Origin: Eonycteris spelaea
Lineage: Eukaryota > Chordata > Mammalia > Chiroptera > Pteropodidae
Length of the DNA stretch: 64,000 bases
NCBI GenBank assembly: GCA_003508835.1
Contig: PUFA01000164.1
Coordinates: 2,418,001 to 2,482,000 of the forward strand
Direction of reading: 5' to 3'
This document shows, piece by piece, positions 47,531-60,324 of this stretch. The position numbers and the translations under genes are program-made. Positions within the stretch are counted from its first letter, which is position 1. Every line of letters starts with the position of its first letter. The notes beneath the pieces were generated by a model, which saw only the letters and a list, made by a program, of their open reading frames with translations, searched no databases and was not told where the DNA came from.

Positions 47531-48500
47531 TCCTTCATTTTCCAAAGTAGTAGAATTAATTTATATTTCCTCTAGGAGTGTATAAGAATTTCTATTTCTT
47601 CACACCTTTACTAACACATGATATTGTCAAAATTTTCCATTTTCTCAAGATAATGGGTATATAATGGCTAGCATTGTGTTTCTAATTTGCATTTATTTGA
47701 TTAATAATAAGATTAACACCTTTATACGTTGCTTTTGCCATCCAATATTTTCCTTGTTTAAATCAGGTGCTCCGTTTATCCCCCAGCTTTTTCTTATTGA
47801 TCTAGTAGGACTTCTTCATAAATTCAACTTACCTATTATATCTATTTTGGCTATATGAATTGTGAAATTCCTCTATTTTGTTTATATCTTTTCACTTTGT
47901 TCATGCCTTTTGTCATACAAAGTCTCAAATTTTATAGTAATCCAGTTTATCAGTCTTCTTTTATGGATTGTGCTATTTGTGCCAAGATATTTTCCCTTGG
48001 CCAGATATAATGAAGACATTTCACTGTGTTTACTTCTGAACATTTTATAATTTCATTTTCCACATTTATTACATAGTCCATCTCAATTGGGGGGGGGGTA
48101 GCAAAATTTTTTTGTTTACCCCCATATGGAGAGTTAATTATTCCAGCATCATTTATTGAATAGTCTACCCTGCCCCCACTAATTTGTAATACCACATTTG
48201 TAATAAGTCAAAATCCATATATGCATGGATCTGTTTCTATATTCTTTTAATTGGTCTATTTGATTATCTATTTGATTTTAACAAGGGCATGTTTTCATTA
48301 TTATAGATTTATCATTGTCTTAATAATCCTTCCTTTTCAAAATTGACCTGGCTCGTCTTAGCTCTGAATGGGTTTTTCAAGTTCCATGAAAAGCTTATTG
48401 GGAATTCATAGGAATTGCAATAACTTATAAATTGATTTGGAAGAATCGTCATATAAGATCTTGATATTGGTCTGAACATCTTTCTAATGATTCTAGAAGA
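47531..48500 (-). mobile_element. L1 3' fragment, right part of a split copy
   Basis: AAAGTAGTAGAATTAATTTA, CTAGGAGTGTATAAGAATTTC, TTTCTTCACACCTTTAC, TTCTAATTTGCATTTATTTG and the TATCAGTCTTCTTTTATGG stretch are L1M 3' UTR/ORF2 in antisense. Confidence 0.65.
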
Positions 48501-48509
48501 TCTATTTAT

Positions 48510-48785
48510 TGTAATATGGGGTTAAAAACTTGAACAATGCCCATAGAACTGTACTACACAAAATATAAACCCTAATGTAAACTATGAACTTCAGTTAATA
48601 ATAATGTACCAACATTTTTTCATCAATGATAACAAACATACCACACTAATATAGCAAGTTAATAATAAGAAAACTGTAATCCAGTGAGTGATGAAGTATA
48701 AGGGAACTCTCAGTACTTGCTGCTCAATTTTCTGTAGACCTAAAGCTGCTTGAAAAACTAAAATATATTATTTAAGGGGGAAAAT
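48510..48785 (+). mobile_element. L1 3' end in sense orientation
   Basis: CCTAATGTAAACTATGAACTTC, AGTTAATAATAATGTACC, AGGGAACTCTCAGTACTTGC and TCTGTAGACCTAAAGCTGC match an L1 3' UTR. It sits directly against the antisense L1 copy to its left. Confidence 0.65.
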
Positions 48786-48794
48786 ATCCTTAAA

Positions 48795-49015
48795 CTATGA
48801 TGTCCAACTCTTAGTAGTAGTGGGACTTTGGACAATGCTCTGTTTTGTTTTGTATTTTAGTTTTTCTCTTACTTAGTTTTCTTATCTGAACCATAAGAGT
48901 TGTAATAGGACTTATGATAGTACTTCCCAGAAATAGTTATTTTTAGGATTATATAAAGTGCTTTACATTGGCTGGAAAATTCGAAGAGCTCCAAAGTGGT
49001 AGCTACAATTATAAC
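48795..49015 (+). mobile_element. MIR SINE
   Basis: GTGGGACTTTGGACAATGC, TAGTTTTCTTATCTG, AGTACTTCCCAGAAATAG and ATATAAAGTGCTTTAC follow a diverged MIR core and tail. Confidence 0.55.
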
Positions 49016-49094
49016 TTAGGCCCAATCAGTCCTCTCTTGTAACAGACTAACATTCCAGCTTTAGATTTACCTCTGATTCAGTTCTTAGTTATTT

Positions 49095-49245
49095 AATTTG
49101 TTCATTCACTGGAAAAATATTTATTCTGTCCCAGATACTGTGATAGGCAAATACAAAGACAAGAGTTTTCTGCCCTAGAGTAATTTCTAGTCTAGTAGAG
49201 AAGAGAAAGAAGTAAACAGATAATTATGATATATTGCCATAGTGT
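49095..49245 (-). mobile_element. L2 3' fragment
   Basis: TTCATTCACTGGAAAAATATTTATTC, CCCAGATACTGTGATAGGC and CCCTAGAGTAATTTCTAGTC follow the antisense L2 3' end. Confidence 0.6.
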
Positions 49246-50184
49246 CACTCAAAATAATACCTGACATTTCTTCCATGTTTAGTTTACAGTATTTTCCTAA
49301 CCTCTAAATCTCCCTGGAATTGAGACCCAACCTTCTTTGGTTTAGTCTACCAAGCCACTGATTGAACCTAAATTCTGACAGAGCAATGAATTTCAAAAAG
49401 TCTCAGACCCTGGTAACTCTTCTTAGACCTATTACCATTAGCAGTTGGTATTCCTGGGTTGTTGGCTGGTTTCCTATCAAGAAAAATACACCTTTAGTAG
49501 CAACATGTACTATACCACTTTTGAGAAATTAACTTCTTCCTCCATGACTCTTAAAAGCCAAGGCTTGCCAACCACACTGTTTCTGTCTCCTAAACAGGCC
49601 AGTCATTTCACACAAATACATTACCATCAAACACCAAGCAATGTTACCCAGAACAGCAAGTATTCCATTTTTCAAAATTATCTGAATCTTTGTGCCAGCA
49701 CCTACCAAATTCTCAAAACTCCTCTTGTCAACCCCTGCTTTGTCCCAAATGTTCCATGAGCTAAAGTCTCTGAAAATTTCTTCTAAAGACAGTGTCAAGT
49801 CAAAGAATGGCCTGATGCCAAGAATTTATAACATCTGCTAAAAGATCTCTGGTTCTAGTTGTACCCTGGAAAGTTGTGCTTTGTGGCTTTCATTCTCTTT
49901 CAATATTATACCATATCATGACTTCTTGCTTATGAAGGAAAGATGTTTTCCATTCTGACCATGTCTGAGAGGAAATTAAATTGGTTAATGCTTCGGTGGA
50001 AGTTTATTCATAATCACACTCTCTCTCTTTTTCTAAACTAACCTTGTTTCCAAATTTAAACCATGACTTAAGCAGATTCTATCAGAGACTTCTTTTTCCT
50101 TATAAGAATTCATAGCTCAATAATTACTAGATATTTTTTATATTAGAAATGTGGGAAATTCTATAGATGACAAGTTTCTATTTT

Positions 50185-51360
50185 AAATAATTTTTTTACT
50201 TTTTCATTTATATTTGGCATATGGTATTATAATTATCAGTGTAAAACAGTGACATTTATATAGCTTATGAAGTGATCACCCTGATAAGTCTAGTACACAC
50301 CTGACACTATACATATTTATTATGACATTATTGACTATATTCCTTATGCTATTACCTTACATCCTCATGACTGTTTTGTAACTACTGATTTGTACTTCTT
50401 AATCCCTTACCCATTTTCACCCACCTGCTACCCCCACCCCCTCCCATCTGACATCATCAAAATGTTCTCAGTATCTATGAATTTGTTTCTGTTTTATTTG
50501 TTCTTTTATTTTGTTCCTTATATTCCACTTACAAGTGAAATCATATGGCATTTGTCTTTCTCTGTCTGAGTTACTCCACTCAGCCAACCACACTGTTTCT
50601 GTCTCCTCCTCAAGGTCCATCCATGTCGCAGATGGCAAAATTTCATTCTTTTTATAGCTAAGTAATTTTCATTGTATATATGTACCATCTCTTTATCTAT
50701 TCATCTGTTGAGGGACACCAAGGTTGCCTCCATATCCTGGCTATTGTAAATAATGTTGCAATAAATATGTGGATGTATGTCCCTTGGAAGTAGTGTTTTG
50801 AGTTTCTTTGCATAAATACCCAGAAGTGATTGTTGGGTTCTTTTTTGTATCTTATAGCTTTTATTTTAAAGTCAATTTTGTCTTGTGTAAGTATTGCTAT
50901 AACAGCTGTTTGTTTGTTCCCACTATTATGAAATATATTTTTCTAGCCCTTTACTTTCAGTCTGTTTGTGTCTTTCGATCTGAAGTGAGTCTCTTGCAGG
51001 AAGTATATGTAAGGGTCTTGTTTTCTTATCCATTCAGCTACTCTATCTTTTGATTGGAGCACTTAACCCATTTACATAAAAATAATTATTGAGAAATATT
51101 GCTATTTAAAAAACTACGTTGAAAATGTAGTTATTGCCATTTTATTATTCATACTTTTTATCGTTTATTTTCTCTTTTTCTTAAATAAGTCCCTCTAACA
51201 TTTCTGGTAATACTGATTTGGTGTTTATAAATTCCTTTAGCTTTTTCTTGTCTGGGAAGCTCTTTATCTGTCCTTCAATTCTAAATGATAGTTTTGCAAT
51301 GACAAGTTTCTTGAAAGAAGTATCTATTTTATTCATCTCTTTTTATTTAGTGAGATTCAG
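50185..51360 (-). mobile_element. L1 LINE copy, 3' UTR and ORF2 remnants
   Basis: Antisense to the L1 at 1490-2235: TATTCCACTTACAAGTG, TCATATGGCATTTGTC, CAAGGTCCATCCATG, CTATTCATCTGTTGAGGG, CTTTGCATAAATACCCAG. After about 50838 the text skips to a deeper ORF2 part (GTCTTTCGATCTGAAGTG, CCATTCAGCTACTCTATC), so an internal piece is deleted. A foreign 25-base insert interrupts it at 50583-50607. Confidence 0.82.
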
Positions 51361-51364
51361 AGCC

Positions 51365-52930
51365 TCACACAGATTAGACTCACATAAATGTGTATTGAAT
51401 TAATTTGAAAATTTTTTCTAGTGGTATGTCAGAATTGCAAAGAGTCTCACTGAGAGATACTCTTATCTCAAATATTAAGCTCCCTGGAACAAGGTAGATA
51501 TCTTTTCTCTGATAGTAGTGAGCTAAGAAAAAGCTTTATCTTGCTGCCTCAAAAACAGACTGTTTTTCTAATTACCTTTGTGGTACATGTGCTATTAGAA
51601 CATCTGTACACACCTTATAGTGAGGACATATGTTATTTTCTGTTAGCATATCAGAATCTTAACCCACTTCCTAAGTTTGAGAAATTTCCTGTTTTAGGGT
51701 TCTTGGTGGATCCCCCTCTAGAAGGATTAAAGAGGCCTGATACTTTCCTCCCAAACACCCATTTCAGTAGGGCCATGGGCTCCACCTTGAGATGCCCCCT
51801 TCCTGACTCTGACTTGGGAGCTAATAGCACAAGAAGCAGGAATGATGGAGCAGTCTCTTTAGTTGCAGGAACAAGTGCCAAGTTTTTGGCATCTCTTCTT
51901 TCCTGTGCCTAAATCTTAGACTCAACCCTGGAAAATCTGTCTTGAGAGGGAGGCATGAGCAGATCTCCACTTGGTCCTTTTGTGTCTGTTATGTACTCTT
52001 AAGTAGTGTTTACATAATAAAAGTGTTTGTCTTCATCTGTAACGGTTAGAAAAATTATTAGAAACTTGTGATTTCACCTTTTCCTGTGAATACCTGAAAA
52101 TGAGCTCAACATTTTTTATATTGTGAGTCAAGTTAAAAGTGAATTTCCCAACCGCCTTTCCTTTAAGTGAGTTATTATCCGTGGTGCCTAAATGTGATAC
52201 CAAGAATTTGCAGTTTTTAAAAATCTACTTACTTATTTTTTATGGTCTTGGTAGAACAAGACAATTGAAAAAATTCTTACTTCGGTTTGCTGTTATTATG
52301 TCAAGAAAATTTGTGATGAAAATAATTCAAAAAGTCACTAAGGAAAGGATAAGTGAAGTAAAGCAGATTGGATGTAATCCTGAGGCCAGTACCCACAAAG
52401 TTATCCCAACAACACTAAAACGAATCTAATAATGAGCGTAAATTAAATACAATAGATTTTTAAAACATTAATAGCCATAATGTACTATGTCTTCCTGACC
52501 TAATATGTTAACTTTTATACTGTAGTAGTTTATATAAAATCTATGAAGTGGTAATAGGAATACACTAAAACTTTATTACTTTCAACTTGATTTCTCTTAA
52601 TCACATAAAATATAGGCATTATAAGGAGAAAATGTGACCCCCAACCTTAGACATGATTTCCAAGATAGTGCCAAAAGCACTTAGACTGTTGAGATCATGA
52701 CAGCAGCTAGCACAACAGTTTATTTATACATTTAATCATTTAAAACCTGATATGGTTTGTTGTAATGTTATGATTACTAAACAGTAGTTAATTACTCTAA
52801 AGCACATTATGAGTTCTAAATGTCTTTTGTTCTATAAAAAGTGTTTATGGAATGTTTCCTGCCTCTTCTTGTTCACTAGATTTTAGTATTACCAACAATT
52901 TTATTCCTTAAAATACTCCTTGGTTTCTTA
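51365..52930. other. intergenic, possible old LTR
   Basis: A 123-codon frame at 51541-51912 has no motif. The segment to 52045 ends in AATAAAAGTGTTTGTCTTC, which resembles an LTR polyadenylation region, but I cannot name a family. Confidence 0.35.
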
Positions 52931-52943
52931 GAAGCTAACATAG

Positions 52944-53067
52944 TCAGATGGGTACTAGACCAATCAGAGAATCACTTTGTAAAGTATATAAATGTCTAAC
53001 CACTATGCTGTACACCAGAAACTAATATAAAATAATATTGAATGTCAACTATTATTGAAAAAAAAAA
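52944..53067 (+). mobile_element. very short 5'-truncated L1 insertion with target-site duplication
   Basis: Only the last 110 or so bases of the L1 3' UTR (GGGTACTAGACC to TATTGAAAAAA) plus a tail of 12 A. It is bracketed by the perfect 12-base duplication AAGCTAACATAG at 52932-52943 and 53068-53079. The intact duplication suggests it is among the younger insertions here. Confidence 0.92.
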
Positions 53068-53099
53068 AAGCTAACATAGAAAGCAATCAATAACAACTA

Positions 53100-53986
53100 C
53101 AGTCATGCACCACTAAATGAGGGGGAGACATTCTGAGAAATGTGTCATTAGGTGATTTCATTGTCATGCGAACATCAGAGAGTGTACCTACATTTTGGTA
53201 TAGCCTACTACATACCTAGGCTATATAATATAGACAATTGCTGCTAGGCTACAAACCTGTATAAGCATATTACTGTACTGACCCTGTAAGCAATTATAAC
53301 ACAATGGTATTTGTGCATCTAAATATAGAAAAGGTACAGTCAAAATATAGTATAAATGAATTTTTTAAATAGTACACCTACGTAGGGCACTTACCGTCAA
53401 CAGACCTTGCAGGACTAGAAGTTGCTCGAGGTGAGTCAGTGAGTGAGTGGTGAGTGAACGTGAAGGCCTAAGACATCGCTGTGCACTACTGTAGGCTATA
53501 AAAGGATTAAACATTAGGCTATACTACATTTATAAAACAATAAGAGATTAAGTCAAGCACAAGAGAAAAAGATGCATCAAGAGACACGGTAAACAAGGGA
53601 TTCATTTAGGCTGCTGTCGGTGTAACATGGCAAACCGTCTTACGGAAAACTTTTTGTTTTTAATTAGTAATAGAGTACACTCTAAAATAATGGTAAAAAG
53701 TATAGTACAGTAAGTATATAAACCAGTAATATAGTTTTTTACTATCATTACAAGTACTATGTATCATACATAATAGTGTGTGCTATACTGTTATATACTG
53801 GCAGTGCAGGAGGTTTGTTTACACCAACATCACCACAAACACATGAGTAATGCATTGTGCTATGATGTTACGTGGGCTATGACACCACTAGGCAATAGGA
53901 CTTTTTAAGTTCCATTATAATCTTATTGAACCACCATTGTATGTGCAGCTAATTGTTGACTGAAATATCATTAAGTGGCATGACTG
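53100..53986 (+). mobile_element. Tigger-family DNA transposon (nonautonomous)
   Basis: The terminal inverted repeats are CAGTCATGCACCACTAAATGA at the left and TCATTAAGTGGCATGACTG at the right, with a TA before the left end. Inner text (TATAGCCTACTACATACCTAGG, GTGAGTCAGTGAGTGAGTGG, TGTTTACACCAACATCACC) matches a known Tigger-type element of primates and other mammals. The subfamily is not certain. It is 887 bases long with no transposase frame. Confidence 0.85.
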
Positions 53987-53989
53987 TGC

Positions 53990-55455
53990 ATATAACAAAG
54001 AAATAAATCTGACCCTAAATAAAGCAGATATTTGCCCATGTTTCTACTAATAAGGAATTATTGGAAGGCTGACATGTAATTTGAAAATAGAAAAAAATTT
54101 CTCATTAGTAACTGCATGCTTTTAATAGAGAGCACAGCACAGCATTTTCTGAGGTTAAAATGTTTCCTATATATGCGTTTAAGTGTGTCTGTATATTACT
54201 ATATATATAATATATACAATTTACTTAAGAAGAATATATATTATACTCTCACATTGCAATCAGCTGGGAATTTCGGATATTTGCTTGTTAATTTGTTTTC
54301 AGATATAAACAAACAATAAAACCACACATGAACTTGAGTTTGCTGTCTTAACATTCTTTCAAAAATATTTTTTGAAGATTTTTACTTTCTTGATACACTG
54401 TTTTCAAATATGATTTTCTAAAGCTAATAAGAATGCTTCTTCATTTTGAACTCAAAAAAGTTATGTACCCAAAATATTGGTGTTAAGCGCGTGAAGCATA
54501 AAGTGACTTTCGCTTAGTAAATGTTTTGTCTTATTGCATATGTAGTTCATTACTTTTAAAAATCATAAATATTAGGAGGAGGGGGAAGATAGACAGGGAA
54601 AAAAATGTAAATCATTTCTACAATTTAATTAATTAATTAATTAAAAAATAAAAATAAAAAATTATAAATATTTCTCCATGCTATCACTAAATTGAAATAC
54701 TAAAGTGATAAAAGTAAAGGGAAAAAAAATAGTTAAAAGAATGCCCGTTGTTTGAATTTAAACAACTATTAGCTGTTACACTATAATATAGTATTTCTTA
54801 GTCATCTAACACTAATTCATACAATTTTTGTTTTACAGCTTTATACTTAAGATTTCACTGGCATCACAGAAAATGAAAACACTGGCGTAATGAATACAAA
54901 ATGAAGGCTTGTTGTTAATGCCAGAATTCTTCACATTGTATTTTTTGGCACGTGGGGAACATTTATCACATTCTTATAAAAAGAAAGCAGGAAGAAGATG
55001 GGGAAAAAGGAAAGACCAAAATGAAAAGAAGCCTGGTGTACCACAGAGTAATACTATTAGCAAAATGAGTGAGACCTGACTATTCCTGTGGAACTCACTG
55101 TTTCCTTTGAGAGTTAGATAGCTAAACCTTTACCATAAAAAGTGACGCGTGTGTCTTCCACTGCCATGAGAACCATAGATATGGAGCACAACATCCAGAG
55201 AAAGTTTCAGACAACCCTCTAAATTTCTGATGCCAAAATTTTGGACTCTTTTTTCCAGGTAAGCGGAGGGAGAGCACTTTGATAAGGCTCATCTATGTTC
55301 TCAATTTCGAAAATAAAATGCTTTTGAACATTTAGGTTCTATTCAATGTTTTCCAATTATATGCACACTTTCTAAAATCTTTTCATGTCCACCTAAAGAG
55401 GTAGTAGATTTGAGTGTAGTGAATATTTAAGTGTGCTTTAAAAAAAACAAAGCCA
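53990..55455. other. intergenic, nothing recognised
   Basis: Very AT-rich. Only simple repeats are recognised. Confidence 0.5.
54625..54662 (+). repeat. (AATT)n / A-rich simple repeat
   Basis: Four to five AATT units, then AAAAAT units. Confidence 0.85.
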
Positions 55456-55457
55456 AG

Positions 55458-55502
55458 GTTTTTTTGTTTTGTTTTGTTTGTTTTATTTTGTTTTGCTTTT
55501 AA
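55458..55502 (+). repeat. (TTTTG)n-like repeat
   Basis: An imperfect run of TTTTG/TTTG units, similar to the purer tract at 19808. Confidence 0.85.
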
Positions 55503-55654
55503 TAGAAGATTCTTTAACTGTTCATTCATTTGGTGTAATTATCCCAAATCAACATTGAAAAATAATTTCTGTAATTATAACTTTTCAAATCGCAAATAGC
55601 AATGATGCAGTTAATTTGCAATATCTTTTCCATATGTTCTCTTCTAAACATGTA

Positions 55655-55815
55655 ACATGTACTTGGATTTTAGAGTCATGAAGACTTGAATCTGGAAACT
55701 TGCTCCCTCACTAGCAAGCTGTTTGACCTGAAAGGTGATTAACTTCTGTGAGTCTTAGTTTTTCGCATCTGTAAAATAGAGATAATAGTATCTGGTTGCG
55801 CTTATTTCAGTATCT
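55655..55815 (+). mobile_element. MIR SINE
   Basis: ACTTGAATCTGGAAACTTGC, GTGAGTCTTAGTTTTTCGC and ATCTGTAAAATAGAGATAATAG follow the MIR core. Confidence 0.75.
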
Positions 55816-56017
55816 GAGACAGAGAACTCACTGAATAAATCACTACAGCTTTATGGTCTTTTCTTTAAGCAATGCCCATAATGAATAGTCAATGGTGTTT
55901 GTGACTTGAGGACCTGGAAAGTGATTGGCAAAATAGAGATTATGCTCCTTGTGTTACCTACCAAAGTCAGAGTCTGGAATTCAATTTTACCCTTTTTACA
56001 AACAAACAAGTTGGTAT

Positions 56018-56390
56018 GAATTATTTTGTGGATACTGGCCAGATACACAAAACTGATGGGTCAGAGACAAAGGACTTTATTCGTCACAGCTCAGTAAGCA
56101 GCATGAGGTTCAGACGGATGGTATGCATGTGGCGAGTTTACATAGAGGCTGGGGAATACTGAGCTTCAGTAATTCACCACTTTTCATAAGCAGTAAGCAA
56201 GCCTATTCTTTGTCTGTGGGAGACATTACCTCATCCCTCAGGGTTGCTCATTGCAAACATAGCCCTGAGAAATGTCCCAGGTAAGGAGCAATAAGAAAGC
56301 CTCGCATTTATGGCATATACAGCAAGAATGTACAAGGATGCCCAGGGTCCATGGAGAATTGTCTCTCTCAACTCCTCCCTACCTCACAGG
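56018..56390 (-). mobile_element. possible LTR remnant
   Basis: GACAAAGGACTTTATTCGTCAC resembles an antisense polyadenylation region. The following mixed-composition DNA up to CTCCTCCCTACC is unlike the AT-rich flanks. Neither the ends nor the family can be named. Confidence 0.25.
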
Positions 56391-57984
56391 TGAGATTGGT
56401 ATTGAAAAGCACTTTGAGTTTTTGGGAAAAAATTAGTAAATATGACAACTCCTAGAATTTAGTATAATACCTGCTACTATTAGTGTTTAATGATTAAATT
56501 AATGAATACATGAGAACTATGCCCACAAACAATATAATTAATATCTTTGTTAATTTTTGGGGGGTGTATTTCTTAATTAAAATAAATGTTAACAGGATAA
56601 TAACTTGTTAATAAGTTAAAACCATGTATTGTGATTATTACTGTATCTTATAAAGTCATGAGATAGCCTGAGTCCCTACTAGGAAATGTAAGAGATATTA
56701 ATAGACATAAAAGAGGACTTAGGCATCAAACAGGTAAATGGCCAGAGCTGATTATACAAAAGCAAGCATATCCATAATTATTAAATTTGTTTATTTTTTT
56801 TAACTACCTTCAACTGTTCAAGTTGTAATTTAGAGAAAAGAGTAAATACAATAAATAACTGACTGAATGAGCTATGTTTGATCTTAAAACCCTTAGTTAC
56901 TCTACTAATACGTTTAACTCTGTGGAGCTGCCTTATCTAGATATGCTTTTTGGCTTTCACACCATCTCTTTTTATCCTTTCAAGGCCAACTTTTTATATG
57001 GTAAGAGCACCTTGATTCAATTCGAATGTATTCTTTGGGCAACAATTTCTTAATTTGCTCTGATCAATTTCAATTGTGCCTTCCTATCATCATGTGCAAA
57101 ATATGAAGGATGTGCTCAAGACTGCTTGTTACCCAAAGGACAGAAGGGTGTACATTAAACTGTCCATGCAGTCAGAAAAGATGCTGCCCTCCTCACTTGA
57201 AGGCCGCTGTTACAATTTCCAAAATCCTCTGAAATATTGTATTGTAACACCACAAAATATGAAAGTTTTAACCACGTTTGGAAGGTGGAGAACACCAAGC
57301 CATTACTGGAAAGAAAATTTAAAGATACATGACTAACTCTCACATGAGTTGAGTTCTTATCAGTCAGATCATCCTGAGTCTGTCGTGGATGGCATCAAGA
57401 TTGCTTTCTCTGGGTTTTTTCTCTCTTGTCCTCTCCTCCCTTAAGATCCCAATAAACTTTTTCATACCTTCCCACATTTCCATCTCCATCATCCCACATT
57501 CCTTCTGAATTTATCTACTTACCTAACTAAGCTGGAGAATGAGAAAAAAATTGTGTGAGAGGTTTGGGGGAGCACTGCAGGCTATCAGATCCTACAAACA
57601 GTGGAGAAGAGGAAAAATTGACCACCTGGTTCAGTCTCAAGGTCAAAATTATCAACAAATCTTTCTTTTTAATATTGAATCTAGTGTGTGATTTTGCTAT
57701 TTTATTTTTTCTCCATCTTGTTCTTTTTGTACTATCCTGGCTTAGGGCGAGCAATATCCCCAGCAGAGTTGTGGGTAATGGTCCTGTCCCAGAAAAGTAT
57801 TGGTGGAAGTGGGGGTCTCTTACCAAGAATACATGGTTACTTTTTCATATAATTGTTTCACTAGCAACATCACAGTATTTCCTTATCTCCTGGTCCATAT
57901 TTCTCAACCTCGTAATGGGCCTACATATTAGCTTCCTGATTGTAATGGAGCACACAACACTAACATAGTTGCTAAATTGCTGTC

Positions 57985-58235
57985 TTTATTATCTTCTTGG
58001 AACATTTCTCCCTTACTTTTCTTACCATACCAGATTTTTATTGCATGATTATTCTTATCAGTTTCTGTCATATACAAAAAGGTATTTATATATTCATCCC
58101 TTATATTCTCTGCTAGACTGTAAAGCTATCTAGTAAGTAGCATTTTTTATAAACTCAGCACTTAAAGCCTGATATATATTAAGAACATATAGATATTCAA
58201 TAAATATTGGTTGAATAAGAGTATGAATAAAGAAA
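57985..58235 (+). mobile_element. L2 3' end
   Basis: CTGCTAGACTGTAAAGCTATC, ACTCAGCACTTAAAGCCTG and TATTCAATAAATATTGGTTG match the L2 terminus. Confidence 0.6.
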
Positions 58236-59746
58236 TAGTCTCTTCTCTTTCTGTGATGGCTCTGCTTTTGGTTCCTCTTTCATTTGGCATCTTATTTTAT
58301 TTTATTTTTTCATTTAGCATCTTTAATTCAAGTATTTTTACTGTATAACTCTCACTATAATGCTTCCAGCATCTTTACTTTCTTTGGCTATGAGACCTTT
58401 CTTCTCTACACTGTTTTTATAAGGGTCATGATATGATGACACATTTTAATAGCTTTGTAACATGCTTTATAAGTGTTATCTTTTATGAACATAAAATGAA
58501 CTACTATGTAGACATAAGGCAGATGAGGCACTTTCAACCAGAGTGAGCCAAGACCACTTTCTTTATTTTGGGAGATGTTATCTGCAATCTTCCTTATTAA
58601 TTATGAACATATTAATACCTAAAATTGAGAGGAAGCCATCTTTTCAGTTGAGACCTTTTATTAGATGTGACTGACTAGAAAGTTTAGAGGAAAGTGATGA
58701 GTTAAATATTAAATGACATAGTCATCTAATATTCACAGTAATCCTATGAAGTACTTAGGTTATAAAAATAATCTTATATATTTATATAAGTAATGACTAG
58801 TATTGTTGTGGTGGTGTTTTTTCAAATGGTTACATTTATAAATTAACATTATATTCTTAAATGTTAATTTCTCATTTCATCAGCTTAGATAATATATATT
58901 GGCTCCCTATGCTATAGCATTTTCCTCCATCTGTCCTTCAATCTTCTGCCTCTGAATTTATAGGAATGAAATAATGAATTTAATTTATTGTATTAATTTG
59001 ATTTAATAATTAATTGTTTTGTAACCAAAATTAAGGTTTCTGTGTTTTGTGGAGAATCTTGAAAATCAAACCTCTCCAAAATGATAGCACTTATGTTATT
59101 TTGATAATATGACTATGTTCACTATATAATGAAGTAGATGATATGATTATAGTTTACTGTAAGTCATTACCATGAGCCAATCAAAAGATAGTGTTCCCAA
59201 CATCAATAAAATATTTTCTCTTCTCACATTCGATCAACTATTCAAATCTTCCCATATTTTGGTTTGCTATATTTAAACCATTGTTTCTTATAAAACTTTT
59301 ACTTTTCACTGGTATTTCTAATTGCTTTTTTTTTTTTTTTTGCCTTGCCGATAAAAGAAACATAACCTTTTACTATATGCTGATAATTATCTACTCTGTA
59401 CATGTTAGTATCTGTTGCCTTACTATTCCAGAATTCCTCTGATTACCTGCTTCCATTTGGACAATCTTTGGACTGATTTACCTCTGGCTTAGCTTCATTT
59501 TTTTCATACTTTCCTCATTTTTCACTTTATTACTGTTTTGCCTAACTATATATATTGAAATAACATCCTCAAAAAAGATGATTTGGAGGTAAACTTTCTG
59601 AATTCTTGAATGTCTAAAAATGTATTTTTTTGCCCTCACAATTGTCTGACAATGTAACTGGCAATAAAATACTAAGCTCAAAATTATTTTCCTCGGAAAT
59701 TTATAAACATATTTTTTCATTATTTTCTTGTGTATGCTGCTGCTAA

Positions 59747-60305
<559 letters not shown>

Positions 60306-60324
60306 AGAAGACAGATGCCAGTTC

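Noticed and set aside
51541..51912. 123-codon frame
   Set aside because: No motif. It lies in DNA that looks like a decayed LTR-type repeat.
57555..57968. 137-codon frame with hydrophobic C-terminal half
   Set aside because: The hydrophobicity follows T-rich DNA. No homologue is recognised, and an overlapping antisense frame is equally long.
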